Positions 23,674 to 32,303 of a stretch of 64,000 bases of DNA are shown here, in pieces; within the stretch, counting starts at the first letter, position 1, and the number at the start of each line of letters is the position of its first letter. Under the pieces are notes generated by a model that saw only the letters and a list, made by a program, of their open reading frames with translations, had not been told where the DNA came from and searched no databases. The position numbers were made by a program, and so were the translations under genes. The DNA is from Bacteroidota bacterium (GTDB lineage: Bacteria > Bacteroidota > JABWAT01), in assembly GCA_020161835.1 (NCBI GenBank), contig JAIUNL010000003.1, positions 62,001 to 126,000 of the forward strand, given 5' to 3'.

Positions 23674-23828
23674 GGAAAGGGGGGATAAAAACCAAGAGCT
23701 CAATCCGGGCACTTCGACTCCGCTCAGTGACCGGATTTTCCCCTCCTTTGGAAAAGGAGGGGAAAATGAAAATACTGGCCCTAAAAAACTTCCCACCGCT
23801 TTGCGGACTTAGCGGCTTTGCGAGAAAT
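23674..23828. repeat. Cluster of three intergenic repeat types
   Basis: GGGGGAAAGGGGGG (from 23671) and the palindrome CCCCTCCTTTGGAAAAGGAG (23740-23762) belong to the CCCCTCC family. The hairpin-core repeat lies at 23710-23729, flanked by the arms AATCCGG (23702-23708) and CCGGATT (23731-23737). At 23795-23826 stands the CTTTGCGGACTTAGCGG type. Confidence 0.75.
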
Positions 23829-23846
23829 CTTCTAAAACAAAAACAA

Positions 23847-24440
23847 TTATCCTAGATTTGCAGCAGCAAAATCCCAATTAGCAAGATGCTCAAGGAAAGT
23901 TGAAATATAATCAGGACGGCGGTTTCTGAAATCGATGTAATAGGCATGTTCCCAAACATCGATAGTCAGGATGGCTTTTTGTCCGTGAACCATTGGGAGA
24001 TCGGCGTTGCCGGTTTTGGTGACTTTCAGTTTTCCGTTTTCGAGAACCAGCCAGGCCCAGCCGGAACCAAATTGAGTGGTTGCAGCAGTTTTAAACTGGG
24101 CAGCAAATTCATCATAACTTCCGAAATCAGCTTCGATCTTTTTGAGAAGATCGCCGGTTGGTTTTCCGCCGCCGTTTGGCTTCATGGAATTCCAGAAAAA
24201 GGTGTGATTCCAGATTTGAGCAGCATTGTTGAAATGTCCTGCCTTGGTTGCATCGGCTGAAACGGTTTTGATAATGGTTTCGAGATCAGCTTTATCGAGA
24301 TCAGTATCCTTAATCAGGTTATTCAGATTGGTAACGTAAGCGTTATGGTGCTTTCCGTGGTGAAACTCGAGGGTTTCTTTTGAAATGTGAGGGGCAAGTG
24401 CATCGATTGCATAAGGTAAAGCAGGTAAAGTAACAGCCAT
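23847..24440 (-). CDS. sodB: Fe/Mn superoxide dismutase
   Basis: 197 residues, the usual length. It starts at ATG 24440 with AGGAG seven bases upstream. The metal ligands are H27 (EFHHGKHH), H79 (IWNHTFFW), D161 and H165 (DVWEHAYYID). No signal peptide, so it is cytoplasmic. It converts superoxide to peroxide and oxygen. The sequence around the active site (NHTFFWNSM, FGSGWAWL) fits the Fe or cambialistic type, but metal choice cannot be decided here. It stands alone between long repeat-filled gaps. Confidence 0.96.
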   Translation of the reverse strand: MAVTLPALPYAIDALAPHISKETLEFHHGKHHNAYVTNLNNLIKDTDLDKADLETIIKTVSADATKAGHFNNAAQIWNHTFFWNSMKPNGGGKPTGDLLKKIEADFGSYDEFAAQFKTAATTQFGSGWAWLVLENGKLKVTKTGNADLPMVHGQKAILTIDVWEHAYYIDFRNRRPDYISTFLEHLANWDFAAANLG

Positions 24441-25041
24441 GTAAATCTCCTGAGAATTCTGGTTTGTTTGATGTTAATAACTATGTCTAAACAATTGAGA
24501 AAGTTCGAAGGTTCCGGTTAAATACATTAACCGCAGCGTGAGCATAGTTTATCACAGAGGAACGGAATGGGAAAATGGGAAGGTTTAATTTTAAATGTTA
24601 AAGGATAAATCGAGCGAAGCGAAGATCCCGTCCAAGGTTCGGCTACGAACCGCGGATCCGGCGAAGCTTGGAAACATTTTCGGGATGAAATACAAATTCA
24701 TTTTTCTGTTTTTTCTGTATTTTCCGTGGTTGAAAAATGCAGTTGAAATACACAAGGGCGACCAGCCAGTCGCCCCTACGAAATACGAATTAAAATAAAA
24801 AACATCCCTCCGCTTTGCGCCTTAGCGCCTTAGCGGTCTCCCCGGTGAAAAACCCTGCCTTTTATTCCTGAATCTGAGAAAGAGACTTACGGGTTTATTA
24901 TCTTTGGCACAATCGAAATCAAATTTGAATTCAATGGTTTTCCCAATAGTTTACATTATCTTGACTTCGGGTTAACATTTAACCGATTCCGGTTAATAAT
25001 TTAACCTGACCTTTGTTGTTTTAAAAATATTTTTGAACTGA
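24441..25041. repeat. 601-bp gap with several repeat types, no gene
   Basis: Visible are an AAGGTTTAATTTTAAATG-like run (24586-24606), the CGAAGCGAAGATCCCG repeat (24610-24668), the palindromic GGGCGACCAGCCAGTCGCCC (24757-24776) and the CTTTGCGCCTTAGCG type (24805-24844). TATCTTTG at 24899-24906 resembles a -7 box but has no good -33 partner. The last 80 bases hold twin palindromes. A 67-codon frame through the repeats is not credible. Confidence 0.65.
24970..25006 (+). promoter_or_regulatory. Twin GGTTAA-n-TTAACC palindromes upstream of the sugar cluster
   Basis: GGTTAACATTTAACC (24970-24984) and GGTTAATAATTTAACC (24991-25006) are spaced 21 bases start to start, about two helix turns, and end 35 bases before the first gene of the surface-sugar cluster. 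This is the arrangement of a dimeric repressor or activator site. No regulator gene for it is seen nearby. Confidence 0.5.
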
Positions 25042-26097
25042 ATGACTGAAGCGCAATCCAAACCCAAAATTCTGTTTATCTGCGGATCGCTGCACCAAAC
25101 CATCCAAATGCATCAGATTTCTGCTGAATTGCCGGAATTTGACCACTTTTTCTCACCCCATTATGCAGATGGATTCACTGAACTGATCAGGAAACTCCGT
25201 TGGACGGAAATGTCGGTTTTGGGAAAAAAACATTTCGACAGGTGCATGTCTTATCTTGAAAAGAACGATCTGAAGGCGGACTACCGTGGAGAATCCCATG
25301 ATTATGATCTGATTGTGACCTGTTCAGATATGGTGATCCAGAAAAATATCCGGAATAAAAAAATCATCGTCGTTCAGGAAGGGATGACCGATCCCGATGA
25401 ATTCTGGTTTTATGTCGTGATGCTGATTCCTACCCTTCCCCGTTGGGCTGCAAGTACGGCCACAACCGGTATGAGCAATATGTACGACCGGTTTTGCGTG
25501 GCAAGTGAAGGCTACAAAGATCATTTTATTCAACGGGGTGCCGATCCGTCAAGACTGATTGTAACCGGAATTCCCAACTTTGACAACGTCGAAAAGTTTA
25601 AAACTAATTCTTTCCCTTACCGGGATTTTGTCCTGGTTTGTACTTCAGATTCACGTGAAACCCTGAAAATCGAAGACCGGTCTGCTTTCATCAGAAAATG
25701 TTTGGACATTGCCGGTGAACGGCAGCTTATTTTTAAACTTCACCCCAATGAAAACTACCGCCGGTCCATCCGGGAAATTCAGAAACTGGCACCGGATGCC
25801 ATCATTTACACCTCAGGAAGTGCTGAAGAGATGATTGCCAACTGTTCGGTTCTGATCACCCAATATTCGTCGGTGAGTTTTGTGGGAATTGCGTTGGGCA
25901 AGGAAGTCCATTCTTACTTTGATCTTGAAGATTTAAAACGAAAACTTCCGGTCCAGAATCAGTCAGCAGCAAAAAACATTGCAAAAGTAGTCAGAGACGT
26001 TCACGAAAACCCGGTTTACATCCATCCGAAAAAACTGAATAACCGGCTCCTTTATTACCGGCGGATTTTGGATTTGTTTTCAGGGAAATCAAAATGA
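25042..26097 (+). CDS. GT-B fold transferase (CDP-glycerol/capsule glycosyltransferase-like)
   Basis: 351 residues. Two Rossmann-like halves are visible: an N-terminal KPKILFICGSLHQTIQMHQI and a C-terminal nucleotide-sugar half with FKLHPNENYRRS (~233-244) and LITQYSSVSFVGIALGKEV (~272-290). The latter is the counterpart of the D-Y-S-S-x-x-x-D motif of CDP-glycerol glycerophosphotransferases and of NDP-sugar epimerase-like GT-B proteins. No membrane segments. It opens the sugar cluster and overlaps the cytidylyltransferase gene by four bases (ATGA), so it probably transfers the CMP-activated sugar made by the cluster. A 2-epimerase role cannot be excluded. Confidence 0.68.
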   Translation: MTEAQSKPKILFICGSLHQTIQMHQISAELPEFDHFFSPHYADGFTELIRKLRWTEMSVLGKKHFDRCMSYLEKNDLKADYRGESHDYDLIVTCSDMVIQKNIRNKKIIVVQEGMTDPDEFWFYVVMLIPTLPRWAASTATTGMSNMYDRFCVASEGYKDHFIQRGADPSRLIVTGIPNFDNVEKFKTNSFPYRDFVLVCTSDSRETLKIEDRSAFIRKCLDIAGERQLIFKLHPNENYRRSIREIQKLAPDAIIYTSGSAEEMIANCSVLITQYSSVSFVGIALGKEVHSYFDLEDLKRKLPVQNQSAAKNIAKVVRDVHENPVYIHPKKLNNRLLYYRRILDLFSGKSK

Positions 26098-26897
26098 AGA
26101 TTGTCGTTGTTGTTCAGTCACGAACCGGATCGAGCCGGCTACCAAATAAAATCATGATGGATCTGGCCGGGAAACCCCTGCTTCAGAGACAACTGGAACG
26201 GATTCAATCTGTTCACACTGAAATTAAACTGGTCGTCGCCACCACAACTGACCCGTCTGATGATCCGGTCAGAAAACTATGTCAGGAACTTGGCATCGAC
26301 TGTTTTTCAGGTCACCCAACCGATTTGCTTGACCGTCATTATCAGGCGGCAAAACAATATCAACCTGATGCGGTAGTGAAAATTCCGTCAGACTGTCCGC
26401 TCATCGATCCGCAAATAATTGATAAAGTGCTTCGTTTTTTCATTTATACTGCCGGCGAATATGACTTTGTAAGCAATCTACATCCGGCAACCTGGCCAGA
26501 CGGGAATGATGTCGAAGTCATGACTTTTTCTGCCCTCGAAACAGCCTGGAAGGAAGCAAAAAAGGACTTTGAACGGGAACATACCACTCCGTTTTTCTGG
26601 GAAAATCCCGATAAATTCAGAATCGGAAATGTGATCTGGACTTCTGGAAAAGATCTTTCCATGAGTCACCGGTTTACGATTGATTACCCCGAAGATTACG
26701 ACTTTATCAAAGCAGTTTATGACGAACTTTGCTGGCCGGTAAGTGAAATTTTTGGACTCGATAAGATATTGGCATTATTGGAAGAAAAACCTGACCTTTA
26801 TCTCATTAATTCAAAGTATGCCGGCGTGAATTGGTACCGTCACCATCTTGACGAACTCAAGACGATTTCGGAGGATCAGACCAGGTTTAAGGCATAA
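26094..26897 (+). CDS. SpsF-like cytidylyltransferase
   Basis: 267 residues. The nucleotide-binding start is QSRTGSSRLPNKIMMDLAGKPLL (8-30), with the SpsF signature GSxRLPxK. Also visible are SGHPTDLLDRHY (~73-84) and KIPSDCPLIDPQII (~98-111), where the Asp binds metal. In other bacteria such proteins activate a surface sugar acid with CMP, or are grouped as spore-coat polysaccharide proteins. It starts inside the stop of the gene before it. With a NeuB-like synthase and a KdsC-like phosphatase in the same cluster, CMP activation of a 2-keto-3-deoxy sugar acid is the likely role. Confidence 0.8.
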   Translation: MKIVVVVQSRTGSSRLPNKIMMDLAGKPLLQRQLERIQSVHTEIKLVVATTTDPSDDPVRKLCQELGIDCFSGHPTDLLDRHYQAAKQYQPDAVVKIPSDCPLIDPQIIDKVLRFFIYTAGEYDFVSNLHPATWPDGNDVEVMTFSALETAWKEAKKDFEREHTTPFFWENPDKFRIGNVIWTSGKDLSMSHRFTIDYPEDYDFIKAVYDELCWPVSEIFGLDKILALLEEKPDLYLINSKYAGVNWYRHHLDELKTISEDQTRFKA

Positions 26898-26916
26898 GGC
26901 GTAAGGTTTAAGGCAG
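26888..26916. repeat. AAGGCGTAAGGTTTAAGGC repeat
   Basis: GTTTAAGGCATAAGGCGTAA followed by GGTTTAAGGC covers the stop codon of the cytidylyltransferase gene and the junction to the nuclease gene. The same type stands at 37042-37072 (inverted) and 41113-41136. Confidence 0.7.
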
Positions 26917-26922
26917 GTAGAA

Positions 26923-27906
26923 ATGAATCAGCAGTTTTTTGAAATAATTGACCTGATCAAAAAATCCAGATCCTCTGTCATTCAGATTGTAAACTCCAAA
27001 CTGATTGATCTTTACTGGGCTGTTGGTGAGTATATCAGTGGTCAGATCAGTAAGAAGAAATGGGGGGAATCTGTTGTTGAAGAACTTGCAGAATATATTC
27101 ACTCCTCTGAACCCGATATCAAAGGGTTTTCCAATAAAAATTTATGGAGGATGAAACAATTTTATGAAACCTACCAGAATTTTCCAAAACTCTCAGCACT
27201 GCTGAGAGAAATCAGCTGGACAAATAACCTTCAGATTTTAAGCAGAACAAAATCAATCGAAGAAAAGGAGTTTTATCTTCGGTTGTCAATTCAGGAACGA
27301 TACAGTTCAAGGGAATTGGAACGACAGATTTCAAGTGGCGTTTTTGAAAGATTTCTTCTAGAAAAGCCAATTCTCTCACCAGTGATGAGAGAATTATATA
27401 AGGATGCCGATGCCAGTTTTAAAGATCATTACGTTTTTGAATTTTTAAATTTGCCTGAACCATTTCAGGAAAGTGACTTAAAACGGGGTCTTGTTAGACA
27501 AATGAAGGAATTTATTCTGGAACTCGGAAAAGATTTCCTGTTTATTGGTGAAGAATATAAATTACAGGTCGGTTCAAGCGATTTTTACATCGATCTTCTG
27601 TTTTACCACAGGGGATTACAATGTTTGGTTGCCTTCGAACTGAAAAATGAAAAATTCAAACCTGATCACATCGGTCAACTTAATTTTTATCTTGAAGCCT
27701 TGGACAGAGATATAAAAAAAGAAAATGAGAAGCCAAGCATAGGGATTTTACTTTGTAAAGATAAAGATTCTGAGGTAGTCGAATATGCCTTGAGCAGAAG
27801 CCTATCTCCTACCCTCGTATCGGAGTATAAAACTCAACTTCCCGATAAAAAAATACTTCGGAAAAAATTAAAACAACTGACTGAAAACAATATAGAAATA
27901 TCTTAA
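26923..27906 (+). CDS. YhcG-type DUF1016 PD-(D/E)XK nuclease
   Basis: 327 residues. The N-terminal DUF1016_N domain (about 1-150) is clear: LIKKSRSSVIQIVNSKLIDLYWAVGEYI and FSNKNLWRMKQFYETY. The C-terminal nuclease domain shows D224 (FYIDLLFYH), E239 and K241 (VAFELKN) and HIGQLNFYLEALD, so the PD-(D/E)XK core is complete. AAGGCAGGTAG precedes the start. Its frame and composition (more A/T-rich, longer lysine runs) differ from the sugar genes on both sides, and a dispersed repeat lies exactly at its 5' junction, so it looks like an insertion into the operon. Members occur with restriction and defence genes or alone; none of those partners is here. Confidence 0.88.
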   Translation: MNQQFFEIIDLIKKSRSSVIQIVNSKLIDLYWAVGEYISGQISKKKWGESVVEELAEYIHSSEPDIKGFSNKNLWRMKQFYETYQNFPKLSALLREISWTNNLQILSRTKSIEEKEFYLRLSIQERYSSRELERQISSGVFERFLLEKPILSPVMRELYKDADASFKDHYVFEFLNLPEPFQESDLKRGLVRQMKEFILELGKDFLFIGEEYKLQVGSSDFYIDLLFYHRGLQCLVAFELKNEKFKPDHIGQLNFYLEALDRDIKKENEKPSIGILLCKDKDSEVVEYALSRSLSPTLVSEYKTQLPDKKILRKKLKQLTENNIEIS

Positions 27907-27931
27907 ATACTTGCCATCCGGCAATATAACT

Positions 27932-28789
27932 ATGACCAACCAAACTAAAACTGAACTTGAAAATCTGGCAATCAAAGTCAGGGAACACATCATCCGGATG
28001 TCGACGGATGGCGGATGTTTTATCGGTGCTTCCCTTTCATGTACCGACTTACTGGTTTATCTGTACAACAATGTCCTGAATGTTTCCCCGGAAACGGTTT
28101 CGGATCCGGACCGGGATTATCTCCTGCTTTCAAAAGGACATGACGTACCGGCTCTTTATGGAACACTCGCCGAAAAAGGGTTTTTTCCTGCAGACCGGCT
28201 GAGAAATCACCTTCACACCAACGATTCCATCTACTGGCATCCGAACCGGAACGTTCCTGGAATTGAATTTCATTCGGGTTCTCTCGGACATCTCATTTCT
28301 GTTGCTGCCGGTATCGCACTTGATATTAAAATCCGGGATGGGAAAAACAAGGTTTATGTCATTCTTGGCGACGGAGAGCTGAACGAAGGTTCGGTTTGGG
28401 AAGCCTGTTTGGTTGCTGCAACACAGAAACTGGATAATCTGGTGGTCATCGTTGACCGGAACGAATTTCAGGCAAACGTCCGTACGGAAGAACTTCAACC
28501 GCTGGAACCCATCGGAGCGAAATTCTCAGCTTTCGGCTGGTCGGTCAGACGGATTAATGGACATGATTTTGATGAACTGGAATCCGGATTTTCCCAGCTT
28601 CCCGCAGAAAAAGAACGTCCAACCGTCATCATTGCCGATACCGTCCGGGGAAAAGGACTTCCTTCCATCGAAAAAAGAGCTGACCGCTGGTTCGTTAATT
28701 TTTCACACGAAGAAGTTGATCAGTTGCTGAAAGAACTTCACGGCGAGCACAAAACCGTATTGACGTCAGAAACGCTGATGGTGAGGTAG
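27932..28789 (+). CDS. Transketolase, N-terminal (TPP-binding) subunit
   Basis: 285 residues from ATG 27932; a TTG 21 bases earlier is possible but less likely. The thiamine-diphosphate motif is GDGELNEGSVWEA, with DRNEFQ closing it (~146-175), and the front has KVREHIIRMSTDGGCFIGASLSCTDLLVYLY, normal for split transketolases. It needs the C-terminal subunit encoded at 28956. Split pairs in sugar clusters transfer a two-carbon ketol unit to an aldose or aldehyde acceptor. The acceptor is unknown. A small hairpin (TTGCC-atcc-GGCAA, 27911-27924) lies just before the start. Confidence 0.88.
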   Translation: MTNQTKTELENLAIKVREHIIRMSTDGGCFIGASLSCTDLLVYLYNNVLNVSPETVSDPDRDYLLLSKGHDVPALYGTLAEKGFFPADRLRNHLHTNDSIYWHPNRNVPGIEFHSGSLGHLISVAAGIALDIKIRDGKNKVYVILGDGELNEGSVWEACLVAATQKLDNLVVIVDRNEFQANVRTEELQPLEPIGAKFSAFGWSVRRINGHDFDELESGFSQLPAEKERPTVIIADTVRGKGLPSIEKRADRWFVNFSHEEVDQLLKELHGEHKTVLTSETLMVR

Positions 28790-28793
28790 GGGG

Positions 28794-28946
28794 GACAGAA
28801 GTCAGGAGACAGAAGTCTGAAGACAGTTACAACGGAACATCTATTTTATTCATATATAACAGGAGAAAAGGCAGGAAATAGAGAATTCAGAATTTTGTTA
28901 GAATTTAAAAAATTTTCTGACTTCTGTATTCTGACTCCTGACTTCT
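28794..28946. repeat. Inverted pair of the CAGAAGTCAGGAG repeat
   Basis: ACAGAAGTCAGGAGACAGAA (from 28794, continuing to 28826) and the inverted CTGACTCCTGACTTCT stretch (28916-28946) face each other between the two transketolase subunit genes. The whole 166-base gap could fold as a long stem. The same unit lies inside the coding regions at 14724 and 16801. Confidence 0.75.
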
Positions 28947-28955
28947 TAATTTTAA

Positions 28956-29945
28956 ATGACTTACGAAGAAATTTTATACGATTTTGTTCAGAAAGATGAC
29001 CGGCTGATCGTCATGACGGCTGAAAACCGGGCTGCCATCCGGAACCTGCCTCCCAAACTGGGAAAACGGTTTATGGATGCGGGAATCTGTGAGCAAACCA
29101 TGATCGGAATGGCGGCCGGACTTGCACTCAGAGGCCGGATTCCTGTCGTTCATGCTTTGGCCACTTTTTTGACGTTACGGGCTTTTGAATTTATCCGGAC
29201 GGATGTGGGAATCGGGAAACTGCCGGTCATTCTGGTTGGCGGAGTCCCGGGTTTTCTTTCCGACGGAAACGGACCAACCCATCAGGCTATTGAAGATGTT
29301 GCCATTATGCGGGGAATCCCGGGCATGCAGGTTTTTTGTCCGTCTGATGCAGAAGAACTTGCTGCCGGAATGCCTGCAATTCTGGAATCGGGCAGACCGT
29401 GTTACATCCGGTATTATGCAGGTCCGGCTCCGGTAAAACACACTGCTCCGTTTGAACTGGGAAAAGCTGAAATTCTAGGAAAAGGATCAGATATTACGCT
29501 GGTGACGTACGGATTTCTGCTGAAGGAAGTCGTCAAGGCTCAGTCCATTCTGGATGGGAAAGGATATTCTGTCGGACTGATCAACATGAGAATGCTCGCT
29601 GATGCTGACAAAGAAGCCATTCTTTCCGCCGGGAAAACAACGAAATTAACCGTTACCATTGAAGATCATTTTCAAACCGGTGGATTGTATTCCATCGTTT
29701 CAGAAGCGTACATGGAGTATCTGTACGAAAACGACTGGGGATTTTCATCCACCAATATCATCCGTGATAATCCGCCATTTAAATACAATTACCAGGAAGA
29801 TTTCCGGCTGGCGAAGGTTTTCCCGATTGCTCTGAATCAGAAATGGTTCAAACCGGCACTGCTCGACCGGGTTCTTGATTATGAAGGCTTCACCGGAGAA
29901 AAACTGGCAGAACGGATCGAAGCAGAATACTTAAAAATCCGGTGA
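28956..29945 (+). CDS. Transketolase, C-terminal (pyrimidine-binding) subunit
   Basis: 329 residues. The catalytic Glu that activates the thiamine lies in DAGICEQTMIGMAAGLALRG (~43-62), and the phosphate/ring-contacting GVPGFLSDGNGPTHQAIEDVAIMRGIPGM follows (~90-118). A C-terminal transketolase_C domain begins near 170 (DITLVTYGFLLKEVVKAQSIL). It pairs with the subunit encoded just upstream. The final ~40 residues (YNYQEDFRLAKVFPIALNQKW) go beyond the usual core and may fit the special substrate. Confidence 0.87.
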   Translation: MTYEEILYDFVQKDDRLIVMTAENRAAIRNLPPKLGKRFMDAGICEQTMIGMAAGLALRGRIPVVHALATFLTLRAFEFIRTDVGIGKLPVILVGGVPGFLSDGNGPTHQAIEDVAIMRGIPGMQVFCPSDAEELAAGMPAILESGRPCYIRYYAGPAPVKHTAPFELGKAEILGKGSDITLVTYGFLLKEVVKAQSILDGKGYSVGLINMRMLADADKEAILSAGKTTKLTVTIEDHFQTGGLYSIVSEAYMEYLYENDWGFSSTNIIRDNPPFKYNYQEDFRLAKVFPIALNQKWFKPALLDRVLDYEGFTGEKLAERIEAEYLKIR

Positions 29946-30035
29946 CGTGGGACAGGGGACGAAAAGGTTACGGGTCACAGATTACAGGTTACCGGTGGGA
30001 AAAACCAAAGAAAATCACAGGTTACAGGAAAAAAC
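29946..30035. repeat. GGTTACGGGTCACAGATTAC repeat run
   Basis: A degenerate series of 6-8 base words (GGTTACGGGTCACAGATTAC, AGGTTACCGG, CACAGGTTACAGG). Similar runs stand at 3305, 32304, 45703, 46124 and 46335. Confidence 0.6.
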
Positions 30036-30040
30036 ATTCT

Positions 30041-30096
30041 GTCATCCTGAGTGATCACGCCCCGAGAATCGGGGTCGGGATTGTATCGAAGGATGT
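30041..30096. repeat. GTCATCCTGAGTGATC...GATTGTATCGAAGGATG hairpin repeat
   Basis: Outer arms CATCCT/AGGATG and a central CCCCGA-gaa-TCGGGG hairpin. The second copy at 60157 has different but again complementary bases in both places. Confidence 0.75.
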
Positions 30097-30154
30097 CTCC
30101 TGACTTTTAATTCAACATTCAACATTCAAAATTTAAAATTTATAATTAATAAAC

Positions 30155-31492
30155 ATGCCCAACACTGTTTCTTTCAATAAAAACTATCCGGTTATTACCG
30201 AATCGGATAAACTTTACCATCGGGCAACCGGACTCATTCCTGCACTCACCCAAACTCTGGCAAAAGGGCCGCAGCAGTATGTGAAGGGAGTTGCACCCAA
30301 ATATCTCAAAAAAGGAAAAGGGTCTCACGTTTGGGATGTTGACGGAAATGAATTCATCGATTATCAGATGGGCATCGGTCCGCTTTCACTGGGTTATGCT
30401 TATGATGTGGTTGATGAGGCCATCAAAGGACAATTAAACGACGGCATCACCTTTTCCCAGATGCATCCGCTGGAAGTTCAGGTTGCCGAACTCATCCGGG
30501 AAGTGGTTCCGAATGCAGAAATGGTTCGTTACAGCAAAACCGGTTGTGATGTGACCTCTGCCGCCATCCGGGTTGCACGGGCTTACACGGGAAAAAATAA
30601 AGTCCTTTGCTGCGGATATCACGGCTGGCATGACTGGTACATTTCCGTCACGGACCGGAATATGGGAATTCCCCAATCCATTCAGGATATGACGTTCACG
30701 TTTAATTACAATGATATTCAGTCGGTCATCGATTCCATTGACGATGACACCGCCTGCATCATTCTCGAACCCATCGTTTTCGAGGCACCGAAAGATAATT
30801 TCCTCCAGAAGCTTCGTGACCTGTGTGATCAGCACAAAATCCTGCTCATTTTTGATGAAATGTGGACGGGATTCCGGCTCTCCATTGGAGGTGCTCAGGA
30901 ATATTTCGCCGTTAATGCTGATCTTGCCTGTTTCTCAAAAGCAGTGGCAAACGGAATGCCCATTTCCATGCTGACCGGGAAAACAGAATACATGAAGTTG
31001 CTGGAAAAGGATATTTTCTTTTTTACTACGTTTGGCGGCGAAGCATTGTCTCTTGCCGCTGCAAAAGCAACGATCAATGAACTCCGTGCCCACAACGTTC
31101 CGGCCTATCTGGTCAAACAGGGCAAAAAACTGCGTGAAGGTTACAATTCAATCGCTTCTGAATTGGGGATGGAGTACACCAAATGTGTGGGTTTTGACGT
31201 CAGAACTATCGTGACGTTTGATGCAAAAGCCGGGAATCCGCTCGAAATGAAAAGTTTGGTTCAGCAGGAACTCATCAAACGGGGAATTCTCTGGGGCGGA
31301 TTTCACAATATGTCGTTTTCTCACACTGATTCCGACATTGACTACACACTGACAGCCTACAAAGAAGTTTTGCCGATTCTGAAAAAAGCCGTTGATGAAA
31401 AAAATGTTGCCGGTTATCTGAAAGGTGAGGCGGTCGGACCTGTTTTCAGAAAAACCTCCAATTTCAACATGAAACCGAAAGTGAAATCCTGA
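30155..31492 (+). CDS. Class III PLP aminotransferase, glutamate-1-semialdehyde-aminomutase-like
   Basis: 445 residues. HemL-like fold with GVAPKYLKKGKGSHVWDVDGNEFIDYQMGIGPLSLGY, YSKTGCDVTSAAIRVARAYTGK (about 127-148), LIFDEMWTGFR (~226-236) and the PLP lysine in CFSKAVANG (~263). The true hemL of this genome stands at 39816, so this copy has another role. HemL-like enzymes in surface-sugar clusters transfer or shift an amino group on a keto or aldehyde sugar. It differs from HemL at the lysine box (ANGMPISMLTG for GGGFPVGAYGG). It lies one base before an SDR gene, which may supply the carbonyl substrate. Confidence 0.82.
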   Translation: MPNTVSFNKNYPVITESDKLYHRATGLIPALTQTLAKGPQQYVKGVAPKYLKKGKGSHVWDVDGNEFIDYQMGIGPLSLGYAYDVVDEAIKGQLNDGITFSQMHPLEVQVAELIREVVPNAEMVRYSKTGCDVTSAAIRVARAYTGKNKVLCCGYHGWHDWYISVTDRNMGIPQSIQDMTFTFNYNDIQSVIDSIDDDTACIILEPIVFEAPKDNFLQKLRDLCDQHKILLIFDEMWTGFRLSIGGAQEYFAVNADLACFSKAVANGMPISMLTGKTEYMKLLEKDIFFFTTFGGEALSLAAAKATINELRAHNVPAYLVKQGKKLREGYNSIASELGMEYTKCVGFDVRTIVTFDAKAGNPLEMKSLVQQELIKRGILWGGFHNMSFSHTDSDIDYTLTAYKEVLPILKKAVDEKNVAGYLKGEAVGPVFRKTSNFNMKPKVKS

Positions 31493-31493
31493 C

Positions 31494-32303
31494 ATGTCAG
31501 AATCTCTTTTTTCTCTGGATGGAAAAGTGGCGGTGGTTACAGGTGCGCTCGGACTCATCGGCCGGGAACATTGCAAAGCACTGGCAGAAGCCGGGGCAAC
31601 TGTTGTCGTGACTGATCTTGATGAAAGTGCCTGCGAAAAATTTTCTACTGAACTTTCACAAAAGGCAACAGGAATCGGCGTCAACATCACCGAAAAGGAA
31701 TCAGTCATCCGGCTGAAAGAAAAAATTCTGGACGCTTTCGGAAAGATTGATATTCTGGTTAACAACGCGGCCATCAACGATCAGTTTGAAAATCCGAAAG
31801 CCACAGCCGAACTTTCAAAGTTTGAAAACTATCCGGTTGAACTTTTTAGAAAATCGCTGGATGTAAACGTGACCGGTACTTTTCTTTGCAGTCAGGTTCT
31901 GGGTGCAGAAATGGCGAAACAGGGAAAAGGCTCCATCATCAACATTGCATCAACTTATGGGATGAACGGACCTGATCAATCCATTTATATCCGCCCAGAT
32001 GGATCTCAGCCGTTTTTCAAACCACCGGCTTATTCGGCATCAAAAGGAGCCGTCATTGCGTTTACGAAATTTCTTTCAGCTTACTGGGGAAAATCCGGCG
32101 TCCGGGTAAATACCTTGACTCCGGGTGGTGTTGAAAATGGTCAGGATGAGTTTTTTATCGGAAATTATTCACGAAAAACCCAGCTTGGCAGAATGGCCGA
32201 ACCCACAGATTACCGGGGCGCACTTGTTTTTCTGGCCAGTGATGCCTCATCTTACATGACCGGCGCCAATCTGGTTGTCGATGGTGGTTGGACGGCGTGG
32301 TGA
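31494..32303 (+). CDS. Short-chain dehydrogenase/reductase
   Basis: 269 residues. NAD(P) motif VVTGALGLIGREH (~14-26), NNAAIND (~88-94), IINIASTYG (~148-156), catalytic YSASK (~183-187) and the closing YMTGANLVVDGGWTAW. DLDES after the second strand leaves a free Asp, which favours NAD over NADP. The insertion MNGPDQSIYIRPDGSQPFFKPPAY before the active Tyr is typical of SDRs from legionaminate/pseudaminate-type loci (PtmA-like). It begins one base after the aminotransferase stop. Confidence 0.88.
   Translation: MSESLFSLDGKVAVVTGALGLIGREHCKALAEAGATVVVTDLDESACEKFSTELSQKATGIGVNITEKESVIRLKEKILDAFGKIDILVNNAAINDQFENPKATAELSKFENYPVELFRKSLDVNVTGTFLCSQVLGAEMAKQGKGSIINIASTYGMNGPDQSIYIRPDGSQPFFKPPAYSASKGAVIAFTKFLSAYWGKSGVRVNTLTPGGVENGQDEFFIGNYSRKTQLGRMAEPTDYRGALVFLASDASSYMTGANLVVDGGWTAW

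Noticed and set aside
23595..23812. Plus-strand reading frame of about 69 codons
   Set aside because: It runs through the CCCCTCC and hairpin-core repeats and through the antisense of the membrane-protein start; no ribosome site or family match.
26923..27906. Prophage or restriction-modification island around the DUF1016 nuclease
   Set aside because: No integrase, methyltransferase, phage structural gene or attachment repeat is present; the neighbours are sugar-synthesis genes.
30155..31492. Calling this gene hemL
   Set aside because: The canonical hemL lies at 39816 within a heme block, and this copy has a different lysine box and a sugar-cluster setting.
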